Of a stretch of DNA of 64,000 bases, positions 49,343 through 60,964 are shown piece by piece (the stretch's first letter is position 1; each line of letters begins with the position of its first letter). Below the pieces are notes generated by a model. The model did not search any database. It was given only the letters and a program-made list of their open reading frames with translations, and was not told the origin of the DNA. The stretch comes from Chiua virens (Eukaryota > Basidiomycota > Agaricomycetes > Boletales > Boletaceae). The translations under genes and the position numbers were made by a program. The DNA lies in assembly GCA_019787685.1 (NCBI GenBank), contig JAHNUO010000009.1:1488001-1552000 (forward strand), read 5' to 3'.

Positions 49343-50171
49343 CTCTAAGATGGTCGTTCCGGGACTAGATGAAGGTTTTCTTATTTCTTTGCTGTGGAAC
49401 GGGTGCTTGTGTTGTGGGCCACGATGCGGACTTCCACTTTTGGAAGTTGATATTCGAGTCCCGCTTTGTTGCATTGACAATCAGCTCCAGAGTCTTGCAC
49501 CTACGGAAAGGTGGTCCAAGATAGAACTACGTATACTATACCTCTCCGTATGGAGGCAATACTGGAGGGGGTGACCCCAGGTTTAGCCACGCGATCCAGA
49601 CCGGCCAGTGACATACGTGACGGCTGTTTATTGCCGCAAACTTTTAAATTGATCAACGCGATCGATCGCGCGAGGACTCAATTTCTCCGACGCACCTCAA
49701 GGTGCCTTGCTCGTTCTGATCTGAATCATAATTCAGCGAAGACCAATAAGCATCTCGTCCATTGGAAGCTGAAATTAAAAGTAGTGAGAAGGTGTCGTTC
49801 CCTTTGATTTCACAAACCTGCGCTCGATGCCTTGCCCGCGAAAACATGTGATGAGCGCCCCCACGAGATCCACATGTACTACATTGTACTTAACTACTTA
49901 CAACAATTTTTATTCAGGCTGGGGTGCGCGTTGAATATGGGAGATGATCGTGCTGAAAATATAAATTCGAGATTGTACACGAAATATTAGCACACAACCA
50001 GTTGTTCAATGAAACATCAAATTCAGAATTGAGACTAAATGATCATGAATACTTTGTACTGTATTTTGTCTGTTGCATTAACCTGGTACGGCGTGTCAGA
50101 CTTGAAAGCAAAAGTATCACCCATGTAAATCGCGAAGAAAATCCGTGGTGTAGACTCTTGCATGAACTAGG
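49343..50171. other. divergent intergenic region
   Basis: It separates the minus-strand DUF262 gene from the plus-strand F-box gene. I see only short open frames without domains. Confidence 0.5.
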
Positions 50172-50190
50172 AAAGTCACACGGTCACGTC
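50172..50190 (+). repeat. shared upstream block before F-box copy D
   Basis: Nineteen bases (AAAGTCACACGGTCACGTC) are identical to 62293-62311 just before MAD1. A diverged form stands before F-box copy E at 60903. The copies before D and E are also preceded by CATGAACTA(A/G)G. They lie about 45-60 bases before the start codon in each case. Confidence 0.6.
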
Positions 50191-50233
50191 CGAGTCTGGC
50201 CACTGCTTGTTCTCCTCGAGTTTCGCCAACAAC

Positions 50234-51575
50234 ATGACACTAGTACTACTTCCATGGTCTAGTGAGTGCACAAGCGTTACGGTTCCTCCTCTACATTGAC
50301 TTGACTTGGATTTTATCACACGTTGTAGCTCCTGAACGACGCAGCGAGGACCGAATCTTGCCTATCGTTCCAAACGAGATATACCTTCACATATTTGAAC
50401 ATCTCGCATCACCCACTGGACGTTTATGGCGGGGTGAACTCCTAATCTTCTCCACTCTCTCCCGTGTTTGTAGAATGTTTGCCAATCTCTGCCTTCCGCG
50501 CATATTCGAATACCTCGAGTTTTCCAATATGCACAGGTTCTTCGGCCAACCTAGACACCCTACTACGCATCGTGTCAACGCTGTTTATCATTTCTCGAGC
50601 GCAACCACGTTGATGTCACAGATTATTGCAAAACAACCTCTCGCCCTCTCTCTCGCTTCAAATGTTCGAGCCTGCTCATTCCACAACGACTTTCTCGACG
50701 AAATGGATAATACAGAACAGGCACTGACACCCAGGGACTACCTCACTGGAATGTCGTACATGTCCAATGTCCGCCAGCTCAAGTTTTTTGGCAGTTGCGT
50801 GGATGGTCATTACTGGCCGGCAATAGCTTCCCTGCAGTCACTCGAGGAATTATCTTTCGAGTGGTGCGAGTTTCTGGATCCTGTGGGTGCCACACTTGAG
50901 GAGAGGGTCAAGATCAAAGTACCTCGCCTTACTGTGACCGATTTCGTCGGAATGAACCCGCCAGTCATACCTATAGATGTCGCTTATCTACGTGGACTCG
51001 TCATGGATATCTGGATTTTGCAGTCCATTGAATGGCTCTCTCAATCTAGTCTCGCAGAATTATCTGTCAAGGAAGATCAAGGTGATTTTGGTTCGCTCTA
51101 CTGGCCCGGCTCCCAAGTATCACGTATGCATGACGTCCTCAAGAAAGCGCCTCGCTCAATCGAGGTGCTTTCGTTGTGCATAAATGTCTACAATGAATCA
51201 ACAGATGTTGTATTCCGACAGACCCTTTCATTGTCCAATTTTCCTCGTCTTCGTTCACTCACAGTCGAAATGTACCGTAAATCAACCGAGCCGGACTCAG
51301 ATGTACGTTGATCAGCCTTACTGGATTGCCTTTCTCATGTTCCCATGGCCTTTCCATAGATCCTCTCCGCGGCATTGGATGGCGTTCGTGATCTCACTGG
51401 TCTTCAATCACTCACGCTCGTAAATATCAACTGCTGGCCACCAAAGATGTCGGCACTTGAGATTCGAGTCATGCTTCATGCCAAGCTTGGTCCTCGGTCC
51501 TGTCTTGCAGCTGTAGATGTCTTTGAAAGAACACTTTGTTTAGTGGACGGGGAATGGTCAGAGGTACTTGGTTGA
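50234..51575 (+). CDS. F-box/LRR protein (copy D), intact
   Basis: Probable substrate receptor of an SCF ubiquitin ligase. Three exons (50234-50261, 50329-51302, 51360-51575) give an uninterrupted 405-residue protein. It begins M-T-L-V-L-L-P-W-S followed by P-E-R-R-S-E-D-R-I-L-P-I-V-P-N-E-I-Y-L-H-I-F-E-H-L, the F-box, and V-C-R-M-F-A-N-L-C-L-P-R-I-F. Weak LRRs follow (S-L-Q-S-L-E-E-L-S-F, L-R-G-L-V-M-D-I, F-P-R-L-R-S-L-T-V, L-T-G-L-Q-S-L-T-L). The C-terminus W-S-E-V-L-G is near that of copies C and E. It is the only member of the family here with no visible defect and served as the reference for reading the others. No partner substrate can be deduced. Confidence 0.85.
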
Positions 51576-51908
51576 TAGTCATGGTAGGGCTCGAAATGTC
51601 AATGTGATCTCCAAATACTTCTCCTTCAAGCGGTGTCCAGGTTACTTCGGAAGTCTGTGTGCTATGTGCTGACATTGGAAAGATCTGTCGTGCTAGACAA
51701 GTACTGGTCCACTCGAGAATGGATCAGCTTGCATACATGTCTCAGAAAGTATTCAAGACATTATGGTGCAATTTGACACCACATCCCAGGATCAGATACA
51801 TATACATAGGTGTTTTATTTCTCTGTATCTTAGTATATAATACAATATTAGTACTGCACTGGCAGTCAAAGTGACAGTGTAAGATCAAGTTTAATAGCAC
51901 TAAAAAAG
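51576..51908. other. convergent intergenic region
   Basis: This A/T-rich spacer lies between the 3' ends of the F-box gene and the NACHT-WD40 gene. I see no gene or clear hairpin. Confidence 0.5.
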
Positions 51909-54900
51909 CTATGACTTTGACTTCCAACAAGTGATCCAGTATTCTCCAGATGAAGAATTATCAATGGGAACCTGGTATGTTTTATAACGAGATATAACTA
52001 AGGAAAGAGGGGGAAGATAAAAGGCATGCCTGAACCAAGGAGCAATCCAGCAATAGCAAAAATCATCAGAAGAGATGAAACCATCATCTTCATGGAGGTT
52101 GTCAAAGGACAAAAGTTGTTGTACTTTCCACACTTTGATAGACTGGTCAATAGATGCAGAGGCAATGTAGTTACCATCAGGTGAATAGGCAACAGATGTA
52201 ACAAAATCTTTGTGCCCCTGGAATGGACCTGCTATAGATTGGCCAGTGGCTGCATCCCAGATCCTGATAGTGTTGTCACGACAACCAGAGACAACCATTT
52301 TCCCATCAGGTGAATAAGCCACAGATGTGACAGGAGGATTATGCCTTTGATATATACATACCATAAGCTCACCAGTGGCTGCATCCCAGACCCTAATAGC
52401 ACCAGTGATAGAGCCAGAGACAACTTTTTTCCCATCAGATGAATAAGCAACATATGTAGCAGAATAGAGGGTACCCATTGGGCCTGCTGTTGTGGTAGGC
52501 TGGCCAGTGGTTACATCCCAGATCCTGATGGTGCTGTCATTGGAGCCAGAGACAATCTTCTTTCCATCAGGTGAATAGGCAACAGATGTGACAGAGTGTG
52601 TGTGTCCCTGAAGTGGATCTGCTAGAGGCTTGCCAGTGTCTACATCCCATATCCTGATTGTGTTGTCATTAGAGCCAGAGACAATTGTCTTCCCATCAGG
52701 TGAATAGGCAACAGATCTAATGGAATCCCCATGCCCTTGGAATGGTTCTCCTATAGGCTGGCCAGAGTCTGTGTCCCAGATTCTAACTGTTCTGTCTTGA
52801 GAGCCAGAGACAACCCTGTTGCCATCAGGTGAATAGGCAATAGATGTGACCCAACTTTCATGCCCTTGGAATGGTCCTGCTACAGGCTCTCCAGTAGCTG
52901 CATTCCAGATCCTAATGGTGCTGTCATCAGAGCCAGAGACAATATTTCTTCCATCTGGTGAATAGGAAACTGATGTGACCCAGCTTTGATGACCTTGGAA
53001 TGGCTCTGCTGAAGGCTGGCTAGTAGATACATCCCAAATCCTAATGGTGCTGTCATTAGACCCAGAGACAACTGTTTTCCCTCCAGGTAGATAGAAAACA
53101 GATCTAACAGAATCCTCATGTCCTTGAAGTGGGCCTCCCATAGGCTGGCCTGTGTCTGCATCCCAGATTCTAATTGTCCTGTCATCAGAGCCAGAGACAA
53201 TCATCTTCCCATTTGGTGAATAGGAAACAGATCTGACAGAATCTTCATGCCCCTGAAGCAGAGTCAAAGGCTGGCCAGTGGTTGCATCCCAGATCCTGAT
53301 GGTCCTATCATTAGAACCAGAGACAATCTTCATTCCATCAGGTGAATAGACAACTGATGTGACCCAATTTTCATGCCCCTGGAATGGACCTGCTATAGGC
53401 TGGCCAGTAACCACATCCCAAATCCTGACAGTTTTATCAATAGAGCTAGAGACAATCTTGCTTCCATCAGGTGAGTAGGCAAGAGATGTAACAGAGCTTT
53501 CATGCCCCATGAATGGATTTGCTATAGGCTGTCCAGTCTCTGCATCCCAAACCCTGATGGTTGTGTCATAGGACCCAGAGACAATGTTCTTCCCATCAGG
53601 TGAATAGAGAACAAACAAGACCCAGCTTTCATGCCCATAGAATGGACCTGCTATAGACTGGCCAGTTTCTGCATCCCAAATCCTGATCGTATTGTCATAA
53701 GAGCCAGAAACAATCTTCTTTCCATCAGGTGAATATGCAACAGATGCAATACAACCATCATGCCCATGGAATGGACCTGCTATGGACTGGCCAGTGGTTA
53801 CATCCCAGATCCTAATGGCCTTGTCATCAGAGGCAGAGGCAATCCTTGTCCCATTAGATGAATAGACAACAGATACAACAGGACCTTCATGGCCCTGAAG
53901 TGTATAGATGTCAGCTGGCCAGCTAGCAGGGTGTCCAGAGGTGATTGATGCATGCTTCAAGAGGCACTCAAGCCAAAGCTGGCAGAGTGGTGAGTTGACA
54001 GGGGTCTGGGGCATAGCTGACAGGTATAAGTGGGGTGTGGACCTTTTGAGCACAGGGGCAAACACTTGGATAAATCGGGATGCTTCAAAGGCAAGAGTGG
54101 AGATATCCTGATCCTAGGGTCAATTGCATCACTATTAATCACTAGTCACAAATTGTTATCTACCTTAGACTGGGTCCAATGTTGAAGAATTGTACAGGTT
54201 TCCATGGCAGAGGAAATAGGTGATGCTGAGGAGTGGGATAGGAGACTTATGGCTTCAATCCAGTAGGGGAAGAAACCTCTGAAGAAAAGAGTGACCTCGT
54301 CAAGCAGGTCTGGGGCATCTTGGGCATCTTGCAAGTGGTTCATCCAATATAGGCAGGAGTATGAGAGATGAGGAGGGATAGCCCTGTTCACCCGACTGGG
54401 TAGGTCAGGGATGGCAGTATTGAGGATTCGGGAGTCAGCGAGGTCACAGATATTGAACTTGAGCATGTGACGCATGCATGCAAGTGATGCTCGTCCAATG
54501 GTGAGGGAATGTTGGGGAAGGATTGGGATATAGAAAGCGGAACTACTTCGCTTCGTGTCACGTAAGAAGTCATAGAAGGAGGCATGAAGTGGGCGGACAG
54601 GCTTTTGATCGTTAGATGCCCCATCTAATAAAGACGCAAGAGCAGAGACAACGGCTCGAACATCCACTGGGACCTTCAGGTGTCCATCAAAGAGTGCCGA
54701 AAGGGAGGGAACGGGAAGTGGTGCATTGAGGGCAAGTACGACGACCATCACCTCGCGAAACCGATCTTGTTGTGGTGCTGATTTGAATAACTGTAGTAGC
54801 ACAGTCCGGTAAAGCTCGTCCAACGGGTCTTCAGTCTGATAGGTTTCCAGGAGTAGTCGAACCCGGTCAGATGGTCCGAGTCCGGTTGAACCAATCCCTC

Positions 54901-57112
54901 CAATGAAGTTGCATGCCGTAGCTGCCCACTGGAAGAGGTGTTGCGAATGATGGACCAGTAGTCGACACCAGTCCTGGTTGGCCGACTGAAGTTCCGACGA
55001 ATGTTTATCGAGGGAATGGTGAATGAACCTCTCGATGTCTGCGTCGACACTTTCGTCTGGGATGTCACTCATTTCTTTACGAACCAGGTACGAGTCTGAC
55101 GGCAGTTCATCAAGGATGTCATCTTCGGGACGCGTGGTAATAAGGAAGCGAAGGTTGGTCGGGAACAAAGCCTCCACCACCAGCCTAGAGAGGGCCGGCA
55201 AAAGGTGCTGACGACTAGCTCGGTCGCCACACTCGTCAAGGGCATCAATCACAATGACCAAAGGCCCGATAGGACGGACGTCCCTGCTAGGTTCGATAAC
55301 CAGCTGCTCAAGCTGCTCCATGGGCACCCTCGACGTACAAAGCGAGCGATTTGCTTCAACGATCTTGCACAAGGCAGATTTGTACTGGCGGTCGTGGTCG
55401 GCAAGATCCCGTGCAATAGTGCTGAACAAATTGGTCGGGTTCCGGCTCGCGACGTCAGGCCTTGCAAAACAGTATGACGAGCCTAGCTTGTCCTGGCTAT
55501 CATACCATCGTGCGATTGAATGAGCGACCGCAGACTTGCCCGAGCCTGCGACGCCAGTGAGAAGACAGATTCGCGGGGCATCTTCTGCAGGATTATTCAG
55601 GATGTCATAAATCTCGCGCAGGATTGATTCGCGAGTCCCCGGCAAGCAACCCTTCGTCTGGTCATGCTTCGCACCGTCCGCATATGGCAAGTCTTTCAGG
55701 ACGCTTTTCTCGACTTTCTCCGCTGCATTTCGCATTGATGAATGTCTGATCAACATCCGAAAAAGTCGGACCTACCACCAGTGTCCTCGATCACGTCCTG
55801 CATACGATCGACTATGATTCCTGTCTGTAGTGCAACTCCCCGTATGAATGCGTCTCCACATTCACGTAGCTTGCTCTGGTAATTCGTGATTCTTTCGTCA
55901 AGATCCGAGAGAGTGTATTTCACCATCCGAGTTGCTGCATAAGAGATGAGTGAAAGTCATCATGAGGTGGTATACAACTTCACCAAAGTCTTCGTGCTCG
56001 GCATAATCGCAAATGAAAGGACGAACACGCCATCACTTGTTGGATGAGGAGCTTCAGGGGCTCGACACGCGTCTGGACTGCCTTCAAGGGCTCGGCATCG
56101 TGGACGAAGGCAAAGACATCGCTCATGGTACCTGCTAAGCGAATGACTCGATCGTCACAGTTTTTCGGGTCTACGAGAACCTGTGTCGAGCATCGTGACG
56201 ATCAGCAATAGCATAGGCGTCTCGCAGCAGGTAGATCAGACCTGATTGACAGACGACACAACCGACCAAGCCAGTGACGCATATGGGTGAATCTACGTGG
56301 CAATCAGACTGAATGCACAGCAACACTGAGCATCAAATACATACCTCCGCAATACCAGCCACAATCTTGTTGAAGAGCTCAGTTCTCTGCAACAAAACGT
56401 CCCAAGTGGTTCGAAACGTTTGTACGTTGCTTGCAGCCTGTGCGACAGTATCGACTGCTTGAGTTGTCGTTCCGACGACGTCGGCAACCTGACGCTCGTC
56501 TGCATCAAGTCCCTGGCGGGGGGTTGCAGGTTAATGTAAATTTCAGTGAGAAATTGACCCCCAGAGAATTAGCTGCCATGGAGCAATCCTTGTGGAGCGA
56601 TCGTTCGACCACTACAGATGACTTGGAGCCGTTGTTGTTCACTTGCGTCATTACCTCTCCAAACGTGGAAATGAGACTTCCAACGAGTTTGTCCCGTTTC
56701 CGTGGAAAATGGTGCCTCTGGTAAACTTCTACGCGGAAGTCGTCCTCATCATCCCCATCACTGACACCATTTAGTTCTCTAGCTTGCAGCAAACGATGTA
56801 CACTCACAATACCAATTTTTCATCCCAGAAAATACCGCCGTTTCTATGCTTCGTTTCCTTGGTCGATCGTAACATATCGCGAGAAAAAAACTTCATTAGA
56901 TATTTCCTTTTCCATAAGAGTCTGGGTTTTTCTCCAGTACGAAGTTCGATGTCTAAACGAGAGCGAGGAAGATAAGCCGGCGTGGGACAGGTTGTTATTG
57001 TTACAATCCCACCTGTGATAGTAAATGTCTTTCCCCTAGGCCCACTGTCAGCGGCCAGTGCCGAAAATATCAAAGTAGTGGATACACATACGTGGTTGGA
57101 TCCATCTTTCAA
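51909..57112 (-). CDS. NACHT-WD40 STAND protein (HET-E-like) with C2-like N-terminus
   Basis: STAND NTPases of this build work in fungal non-self recognition and programmed cell death. The 5' exons are the least certain: 57000-56800 encodes R-L-D-I-E-L-R-T-G-E-K-P-R and I-F-W-D-E-K-L-V-L, then F-R-V-E-V-Y-Q-R-H-H, D-K-L-V-G-S, together C2-like. Helical exons follow (W-D-V-L-L-Q-R-T-E-L-F, H-P-Y-A-S-L-A-W-S-V-V, A-G-T-M-S-D-V-F-A-F-V, Y-Q-S-K-L-R-E-C). An extra base near 56021 shifts the frame before I-C-D-Y-A-E-H-E-D-F-G. The NACHT domain (54164-55740) has Walker A G-V-A-G-S-G-K-S and Walker B L-V-I-V-I-D-A-L-D-E-C, with F-L-I-T-T-R-P-E. After a 50-base intron (54114-54163) comes one exon with 14 WD repeats and a 67-residue tail. 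NACHT and repeats are intact. The start codon is not established. Confidence 0.85.
52113..53897 (-). repeat. array of 14 WD40 repeats, 129-base period
   Basis: Fourteen units of about 43 codons follow the frame Q-G-H-E-x-x-V-T-S-V-A-Y-S-P-D-G-x-x-I-V-S-G-S-x-D-x-T-I-R-I-W-D. Units 2-11 and 13 are highly alike in DNA as well as protein, and only units 1, 12 and 14 are clearly diverged. Fourteen units would make two seven-bladed propellers. Confidence 0.9.
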
Positions 57113-58185
57113 CTTTATAAACTGACTAGATCCTAGTGGGACTCCGAGAAGAGATTCAAAGAGATGATAGCTGTATCACTGTATGTAAAGGTTGGGATTC
57201 AAATATTCAGAACCAAACAACCAAGGACACAACTCGCGACAGTGATTATTCTATTCCTAACTTGGTAAGCTAAGTATAGTAAGAACTCGAAACAGCCCCA
57301 ACATCTCCGCTAATTGAATTCGACAGTTCTCTGTGAATTTCGTATGTCAAGCTTGGGATCGCGGCATCACGGGTCGAAGCGAACTCGTCGCGAAGTTGTG
57401 GTTCGGAAGCCTCAAGTGACTCAGTGAGCTCAGCTCCCTTCGACGGCAACATGGAATTTCAATACTCTCCCCAACCCAAACTTTCAGCGGGAGGTATCCA
57501 TCCTAACCTTGCGAACCACCGCTGTTGACGATGGAACAAGTTTCCTTTATGATGGTCCAGGTGTGATCACAGCATGATTCTCGCTACATGAATCCTAGCA
57601 TTCACTAGATGGCACGCGCGATCAGCAAGAACCACAATCTGGCAGGCAGATCGTTGTCATAATGCCTAGAATTTCTTCCGTATGAAGTCAGTTTGATAAG
57701 CACAAATGGCACGAAATAAAATTGTGTTGGTCCTCACCTCATTCACCTCGTCCACTCCAACATGACCAGCGTAGCGGGACACACATCATAAGAGAACATA
57801 TATTGATGGGATTGGGAATGATTGGACACAGATGGTGGTGATTCAGATACCTGGGGTACATGATTTCGTGTGGTACGCACGAGAAGTGCAAGTGAGTGGG
57901 GAACATCGAATGTTCATCTGACAATTGACATAAAGTTCGGAGGTTAGCCAAGGGAATGAAGTCATCGTACGAGACCTTACGGACTCCGACTAATGAGTAG
58001 GGAGAACTCTATGACATCACATACCGAATTTGGATCCACTGACACCAAGGGGATGGAAAGGCGCGCCGACGTGAGAACAAGCACAGGCTGAAGGCGACAC
58101 GTGTGTGTCACGGTCCTGGGGTAAAGGGTTGCTGTGAATCGACATCCACCGGTTCGTTCTTGTGTCGTACTTGCATCCGTTGAAC
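57113..58185. other. divergent intergenic region, no gene recognised
   Basis: This region lies between the 5' ends of the NACHT-WD40 and the WD40/coiled-coil genes. Short open frames (57270-57452, 57739-57951 minus) have no domain. The first could be part of an unresolved leader of the NACHT gene. Confidence 0.4.
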
Positions 58186-60825
58186 ATGTTCAAGTTTCCC
58201 AGCCAGAGATTGCGTCGAGTACTAGCACGAAGAAGAGGTGAGTGGATAGAAAAAGTAATTGAAAGGTCGGCACTGACAAGAAGGAAGACTCAAATGAGAG
58301 TAAAGCTGGATCTAGCAAGGGCAAGAAAAAGGAATGGCCGAAGGGCGATGGCCAAGGTGAGGTGGTCGAAGATGGAATGCTGCCAAGGACGGATTCAAAT
58401 GAAACCTCCACTACCGTGGATGGGGGTCGCATAGTGTCCAGCATGGCTGCCAGTGAAAAAGAGGAATCGGGTCCCAATTCCGATGGTCAAGCCGGGGAGG
58501 TAGACGAAGATGGAATAGTGATAGAAAAGGGTGCAAACGGCCTCCAGGAGAGTAACACCAGCGAGGGCAAGCAAAGGTAAGAGAGGCCAAGGCAAGATGG
58601 CCAAGGCGAGGAAGACCCAATACTGACGAAAATTCATTCAAACAGAGCCTCTGCGGTGAAGGTGATCGAAATCGATAGTGAATACAAAATATCTTCAGTC
58701 GTGTTCCATGCTGATGGGACGCATGTCTTGGCGGGTGGGGACGAAATGAAAATTCGCTGCTGGAAGGTGGAAGATGAGAAGGAGGTAGGGGATCCAATGG
58801 ATGCAGAGGGTTTGATCAACGATATCGCAGCGTCGCAAGATGGGAAGCGGATTGTGAGCGGAGCAGCGTCGGAGGTCGCGAGGGTGTTCGATGCGCAGAA
58901 AGGAAAAATTGTGATCGAGCTGAAAGGACACGGAGGGGATGTTTGGGCTGTCGACATGTCGCTCGACGGGACGAAAATCGCGACGGGATCGTATGACAAG
59001 ACAGCTCGAATTTGGTCACTCTCGAGCGGTGACGAACTGCAGCGACTGGAACACGACCTGACGGTGTCGGCGGTGAAATTCCCGCCAAGTGGGCAGCTTT
59101 TGGCGACTGCTAGCGAGTTCGTCCAGATTTATGAATGTGCAAGTGGTCGTCTCCTCGCTACTTTCAAGATCAAAATCCCTTCATGGCACAACCAGTTCCT
59201 TGATTGGCATCACAACAGCAAACATCTGTTCGCTCTCTCTCTCGATGGCCACATTCACCGTCTCGACGCGTCGACTGGGAACACACTCTCGACATGGCGT
59301 ATCACTGACCGTAACCCTCAGTGCATCGCCTTGGCAAGTGATAGCACCTACATCGCATCTTCTGCTCGTAGATCCGTGTCGTTCTGGGATACGGTAACGC
59401 ATGAACAGATCGGGACTCCCATCAAGCATTCCGAGGCCACTTGCATGGCCGTATCTACCACTCACGACATGGCGACAAGTGCACGCAACGCGGTCACCTT
59501 ACGGAGCCTGCGCGACATTCTTCCTGCTCAGTACTGTGACAACGTAGGTGTACTTCCCCGTGTGGCATCTTCGCTGTCCTTATCACAACCCAAAAGACCA
59601 CCCGAAATCTCAAAGACGACCTTATGGACCTCCAGCGTCGCTATGAGGTGCAGTCACGCAAGCTTCGCCAAATAATGGCTCTCCGCGCTGAATTGGAGCG
59701 TCGGAAGCGAGCAGTTGCCCTCAAAAAGGACCAACTTGCTACCGTGCATCGAGAACTTGACAAACTCCCTGACGTATCACGCGAAATTGCCTTCACGCGT
59801 AATGAGCTCCGATGGTCCGAAGCTCGAATGCACGATACCGATCAACGGTACCATGGCCGGCTCAGAGATATCACCTCCACCGTCAAAGGTAGCCAACCTG
59901 AATTACCTACCATTCGTCATTTCGTCGCGGTCTCGGATGCGTACACCGAGAATACAATCATTCAGACCCTGGAACAACTCAATTCACTGATCCATCAGAT
60001 CTCGGTATTCATGGCTGCATTTATCATGAATAACATCCAGTCTCCCGTAGCCGACTCGGAGGAACGATCGTCGGCAGGTGCGACGGGCCTCTGAGTATAT
60101 TGCTCAACCTCTGGTGGATCGCTTGGGAACACTGTCGCGGGTCGGTATGGCCTCGTACCTCGCAATTGTCTTCCGAGTCTACCTCATCTCTCGCTTCTCG
60201 TTGATTATTTCCTCGTTTACGATGTCGAAAGCACACGACAGACTTTTTGGTGGGATATACAAACGTGTTCATAATTCAGGCGGGTACTTCAACATTTCTT
60301 CGATCGTATTGCTAACTGCGATAAACAGAGTCGCAAATTTTCGCCGCGCGTTGGCGATCGCTTACTTACAGGTATATTCCTATCCTAGCCAGCGACGCCG
60401 AGAGCCACTTCTCGGACATCGTTCGAGGGCTTTCGGACATCATCCTGGCGGCTGGCTGTGCTCCCTCTCCTTCCGCTGCACGCTCAAAGATCGCGCCCGG
60501 GTTCGAATGCAAGTTATCATACATCTTATCAACTGCCGAAAGACTTGCACGATCGATTTGGATGGCAAGGGCGGTCAATTTTAAACTTGTGGTCGGCTAT
60601 CTCGATCAGACGTTCGACGGGACTCTGGTAGAGTTGGATCACTGTCATGGTAAGACGAGACCTGGTGGAGGAAGCCGAAAAGTCTTGTGCACAACTCGGT
60701 TGGGGCTGATGCAGGAGGTTGTTTCGGACTCATCAATTTCAGGTCCGAGAGACACTCTTACGGTGTCGACTGTCACGGTCAAGGCAAAGGTGCTTTTTGT
60801 ATCTTCGCTGCCGAACAAGAGCTAG
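58186..60825 (+). CDS. WD40 protein with C-terminal coiled-coil/helical domain
   Basis: Exons 58186-58237, 58288-58576, 58646-59543 and 59597 onward stay in one frame. The first two give an acidic, Ser/Gly-rich N-terminus. The third encodes about six diverged WD units (I-S-S-V-V-F-H-A-D-G, V-W-A-V-D-M-S-L-D-G, A-T-G-S-Y-D-K-T-A-R-I-W-S). The fourth starts a coiled coil (D-L-M-D-L-Q-R-R-Y, L-R-A-E-L-E-R-R-K, E-I-A-F-T-R-N-E-L-R-W-S-E). An extra base near 60077 hides the continuation Y-I-A-Q-P-L-V-D-R-L-G. A last exon from about 60345 (R-W-R-S-L-T-Y-R-Y-I-P, A-A-G-C-A-P, I-L-S-T-A-E-R-L-A-R-S-I) ends at TAG 60825. The coiled-coil part resembles basidiomycete proteins of unknown function. Fusion with the WD part rests on one in-frame intron (59544-59596), so two adjacent genes are an alternative. 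Confidence 0.65.
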
Positions 60826-60902
60826 TCTGGGGCTGTCGAGTCATCATCTATTCGTATCACTATGTACTAGTACAGTGCTACTCCGTAACCTCATGAACTA
60901 AG

Positions 60903-60927
60903 AAAGTCGCACGATCGCGTCTACTTG
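60903..60927 (+). repeat. shared upstream block before F-box copy E
   Basis: A diverged form of the block at 50172 and 62293: AAAGTCGCACGATCGCGTC, here followed by TACTTG as before MAD1. Confidence 0.45.
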
Positions 60928-60964
60928 CAACCATATTGTCGTTTCCTCGAGTGTCGTCGACAGC

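Noticed and set aside
52232..53200. Additional minus-strand open frames with Leu-rich repeats
   Set aside because: They are out-of-frame readings of the WD40 repeat DNA, periodic only because the true repeats are.
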